DNA of 7,523 bases, taken from NCBI GenBank assembly GCA_020443005.1, contig JAGRJA010000280.1, forward strand, positions 1 through 7,523, given 5' to 3'. A model generated the notes under the pieces. The model did not search any database, was not told where the DNA came from, and saw only the letters and a program-made list of their open reading frames with translations. Of this stretch, positions 6,152 through 7,523 are shown one piece after another; within the stretch, counting starts at the first letter, position 1; each line of letters begins with the position of its first letter. The DNA is from Pseudomonadales bacterium. GTDB lineage: Bacteria > Pseudomonadota > Gammaproteobacteria > Pseudomonadales > UBA7239. The translations under genes were made by a program, and so were the position numbers.

Positions 6152-6180
6152 ATTAAACAACAGTTTAAATAGAGCCTCAA
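6152..6180 (-). promoter_or_regulatory. Candidate sigma70 promoter for methyltransferase-rnhA-dnaQ operon
   Basis: On the minus strand TTGAGG (6180-6175, 4/6) is followed by 17 bp and TTTAAT (6157-6152, 5/6). The start would be near 6145, leaving a leader of about 55 nt. No good -35 box was found for gloB on the other strand. Confidence 0.38.
6153..6168. promoter_or_regulatory. Inverted repeat TTAAAC-N4-GTTTAA, candidate operator
   Basis: Perfect 6-bp arms flank AACA. The dyad overlaps the -10 box and spacer of the predicted methyltransferase operon promoter, a typical repressor position. It shares TTAAACA (6153-6159) with the neighbouring dyad (6133-6139), exactly 20 bp or about two helical turns apart. 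Confidence 0.35.
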
Positions 6181-6181
6181 G

Positions 6182-6973
6182 ATGTTAGCCATCCATGGAA
6201 TCCCTGCTTTCAATGATAATTACATCTGGGTTTTTACGCAGGACAAGCTTAATGAAGCCTATGTCGTTGACCCCGGTGACGCGGAGCCCGTCATGCACTT
6301 TCTTGAAAAGGAAAAACTTGACCTGAAAGGCATCTTCCTGACACATCATCATTTTGATCACAGTGGCGGGATTCAGGCATTGAAACGCGTTTATCCGGAT
6401 TTATGTGTCTGGGGGTCAGAAAAAAGCACCCTTGATCAAATTGATTGTTTTTTAAGTGATAATGATGTTGTGGAAATCAGCGAATCCTGCCATTTCAGGG
6501 TTATCGCCATCCCCGGACATACACTGGACCACATCTGCTTTTACCATGAAAATCAGAGACAACCATTGGCTTTTGTGGGTGACACACTCTTCGCAGGCGG
6601 GTGCGGCAGGATTTTTGAAGGTTCGCCCAGGCAGATGTACAACTCCCTTCAGAAATTGGCGACCTTGCCACCACAAACCCTAATTTATTGTGCCCATGAA
6701 TACACACGCTCCAACCTTGAGTTTGCCTGCCTGGTGGAACCCCAAAACCAGAAACTTCAAACACGCTTGCAAACGGTTATCACAAAGAGGCAAAACCAGT
6801 TGCCGACAGTACCCTCTGCTCTTCTGGAAGAACTCGACACCAACCCTTTCCTACGCTGCGATCAAAAAGAGGTAATCGCCTCTGCGCTGAAGCAAATGAA
6901 TCCCGTCGATAAAAATCTCCCAAAGCCGGAGGATATATTTGCTACAATCCGCAACTGGAAAGACAGCGCCTGA
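6182..6973 (+). CDS. gloB: Hydroxyacylglutathione hydrolase (glyoxalase II)
   Basis: The 263-residue cytoplasmic metallo-beta-lactamase-fold enzyme hydrolyses S-D-lactoylglutathione to D-lactate and glutathione, the second step of methylglyoxal detoxification. The N-terminus IPAFNDNYIWVF is typical of the family and supports the ATG start. Metal ligands are complete: THHHFDHSGG (His55, His57, Asp59, His60), His113 in GHTLDHI, Asp134 in GDTLFAGGCGR and His172 in YCAHEYTRSN. The C-terminal glyoxalase II domain (about 173-263) includes LPTVPSALLEELDTNPFLR, the usual substrate-binding region. The Shine-Dalgarno is weak. mltD follows after 13 bp on the same strand, a pairing also found in E. coli and Pseudomonas, so the two are probably co-transcribed. 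Confidence 0.97.
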   Translation: MLAIHGIPAFNDNYIWVFTQDKLNEAYVVDPGDAEPVMHFLEKEKLDLKGIFLTHHHFDHSGGIQALKRVYPDLCVWGSEKSTLDQIDCFLSDNDVVEISESCHFRVIAIPGHTLDHICFYHENQRQPLAFVGDTLFAGGCGRIFEGSPRQMYNSLQKLATLPPQTLIYCAHEYTRSNLEFACLVEPQNQKLQTRLQTVITKRQNQLPTVPSALLEELDTNPFLRCDQKEVIASALKQMNPVDKNLPKPEDIFATIRNWKDSA

Positions 6974-6986
6974 GCAGCACCCGAAG

Positions 6987-7523
6987 ATGACAAAACCCCC
7001 TCTTTATCTGATCTATTTTATTATGCTGCTCGTTTGTAGTTGCAGCGTCTTCAACCCCGGCACCCATCAGGATGCAGATACCACCGCAATGGATTACCAG
7101 ACGAGTGACTATGACATCAGCCAGATTCTGCCCGAGCCAGTGAACGAGAATAACGGGGAGTATGAACCCTTAAGCACATTGCCCGACGACACACCGGAAC
7201 CACTGATAACTGAAACAGCACGCATTACCCCAGCCGTTAATCGGGAAGAAAGTATTGACACAGCCCCTGCATCAAGTGACATCTGGAAAAGACTTCGGGC
7301 GGGCTACAAGCTAGATCCCTCCATTGATCACGCAAGAATTGACACCCAGCTAAAATGGTATGCCGCCCATGGAGACTACCTGAACAGAGTAAACAAACGC
7401 GCGAGTCGCTATCTTTTCCATATTCTCGATGAAATTGAAAAAAGAAACATGCCGTCCGAATTGGCGCTGCTACCCATTGTTGAAAGTGCTTTCGACCCTT
7501 TTGCCTACTCGCATGGTCGCGCC
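6987..7523 (+). CDS. mltD: Membrane-bound lytic murein transglycosylase D (partial, C-terminus outside window)
   Basis: The frame opens at ATG 6987 and runs to the window edge (179 codons). A signal peptide with hydrophobic core LYLIYFIMLL ends in a lipobox-like LLVCSC, with Cys19 the likely lipidated residue; the extra Cys17 is unusual. Residues 20 to about 97 form an acidic, Pro/Thr-rich linker. The catalytic domain then begins: DIWKRLRAGYKLD, followed by ELALLPIVESAFDPFAYSHGRA, in which Glu166 corresponds to the catalytic Glu of E. coli MltD (PIVESAFDPHA). The enzyme cleaves the glycan strand of peptidoglycan, leaving 1,6-anhydro-MurNAc ends. Family members continue with the rest of the SLT domain and LysM repeats, not visible here. 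No clear Shine-Dalgarno precedes the ATG, and translation may depend on gloB. Confidence 0.93.
   Translation, partial: MTKPPLYLIYFIMLLVCSCSVFNPGTHQDADTTAMDYQTSDYDISQILPEPVNENNGEYEPLSTLPDDTPEPLITETARITPAVNREESIDTAPASSDIWKRLRAGYKLDPSIDHARIDTQLKWYAAHGDYLNRVNKRASRYLFHILDEIEKRNMPSELALLPIVESAFDPFAYSHGRA

Noticed and set aside
6104..6153. Complete sigma70 promoter for gloB using TATCAT at 6148-6153
   Set aside because: The -10 match is good (5/6), but no acceptable -35 box occurs at 16-18 bp spacing, so a promoter was not annotated.
1..7523. Mobile element, toxin-antitoxin, phage defence or CRISPR system
   Set aside because: All genes are recognisable core functions or one unknown membrane protein. 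No transposase, integrase, terminal repeats, repeat-spacer array or defence domain is visible.

Overview
The window looks like ordinary chromosomal core from a gammaproteobacterium. GC is about mid-40s percent by eye. The genes are a fimL homologue, nhaB, dnaQ, rnhA, a YafS-type methyltransferase, gloB and mltD. FimL is essentially known from the Pseudomonas/Oceanospirillales side of the class. The mltD-gloB / methyltransferase-rnhA-dnaQ grouping is shared with Pseudomonas and, with rearranged strands, with E. coli (mltD-gloB-yafS-rnhA-dnaQ). A marine or host-associated Oceanospirillales-like relative of Pseudomonas is a reasonable guess, but the genus cannot be read from the sequence. There are no mobile elements, tRNAs, rRNAs, CRISPR arrays or prophage genes, and every complete reading frame is intact.

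Layout. Positions 1-545 (minus) hold the N-terminal part of a two-helix membrane protein of unknown function, cut by the window edge and just downstream of fimL (576-2285, minus). A 286-bp divergent intergenic region (2286-2571) separates fimL from nhaB (2572-4086, plus); it carries a candidate promoter in each direction and a perfect 19-bp palindrome. nhaB converges on dnaQ (4104-4829, minus) with only 17 bp between stop codons. dnaQ, rnhA (4826-5263) and the methyltransferase gene (5260-6090) form a tight minus-strand operon, transcribed methyltransferase-rnhA-dnaQ with 4-nt overlaps. A 91-bp divergent region (6091-6181) with two dyads precedes gloB (6182-6973, plus) and a partial mltD (6987-7523, plus).

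Functions. FimL feeds the cAMP/type IV pilus surface-sensing pathway. NhaB exports Na+ in exchange for protons. DnaQ is the replicative proofreading exonuclease and RNase HI removes RNA-DNA hybrids. GloB completes glutathione-dependent methylglyoxal detoxification. MltD is a murein lytic transglycosylase lipoprotein.

No new multi-gene system is visible. The most unusual signal is at the methyltransferase/rnhA junction. An A8-GG tract gives the dnaX-type slippery heptamer A AAA AAG in the correct reading phase. It also supplies the Shine-Dalgarno for a TTG-initiated rnhA, and a -1 shift there would fuse the methyltransferase in frame to RNase HI without meeting a stop. Secondary points are the palindrome upstream of nhaB, the paired TTAAACA dyads before gloB, a His/Asp-rich loop in NhaB, and a C7 tract inside fimL.
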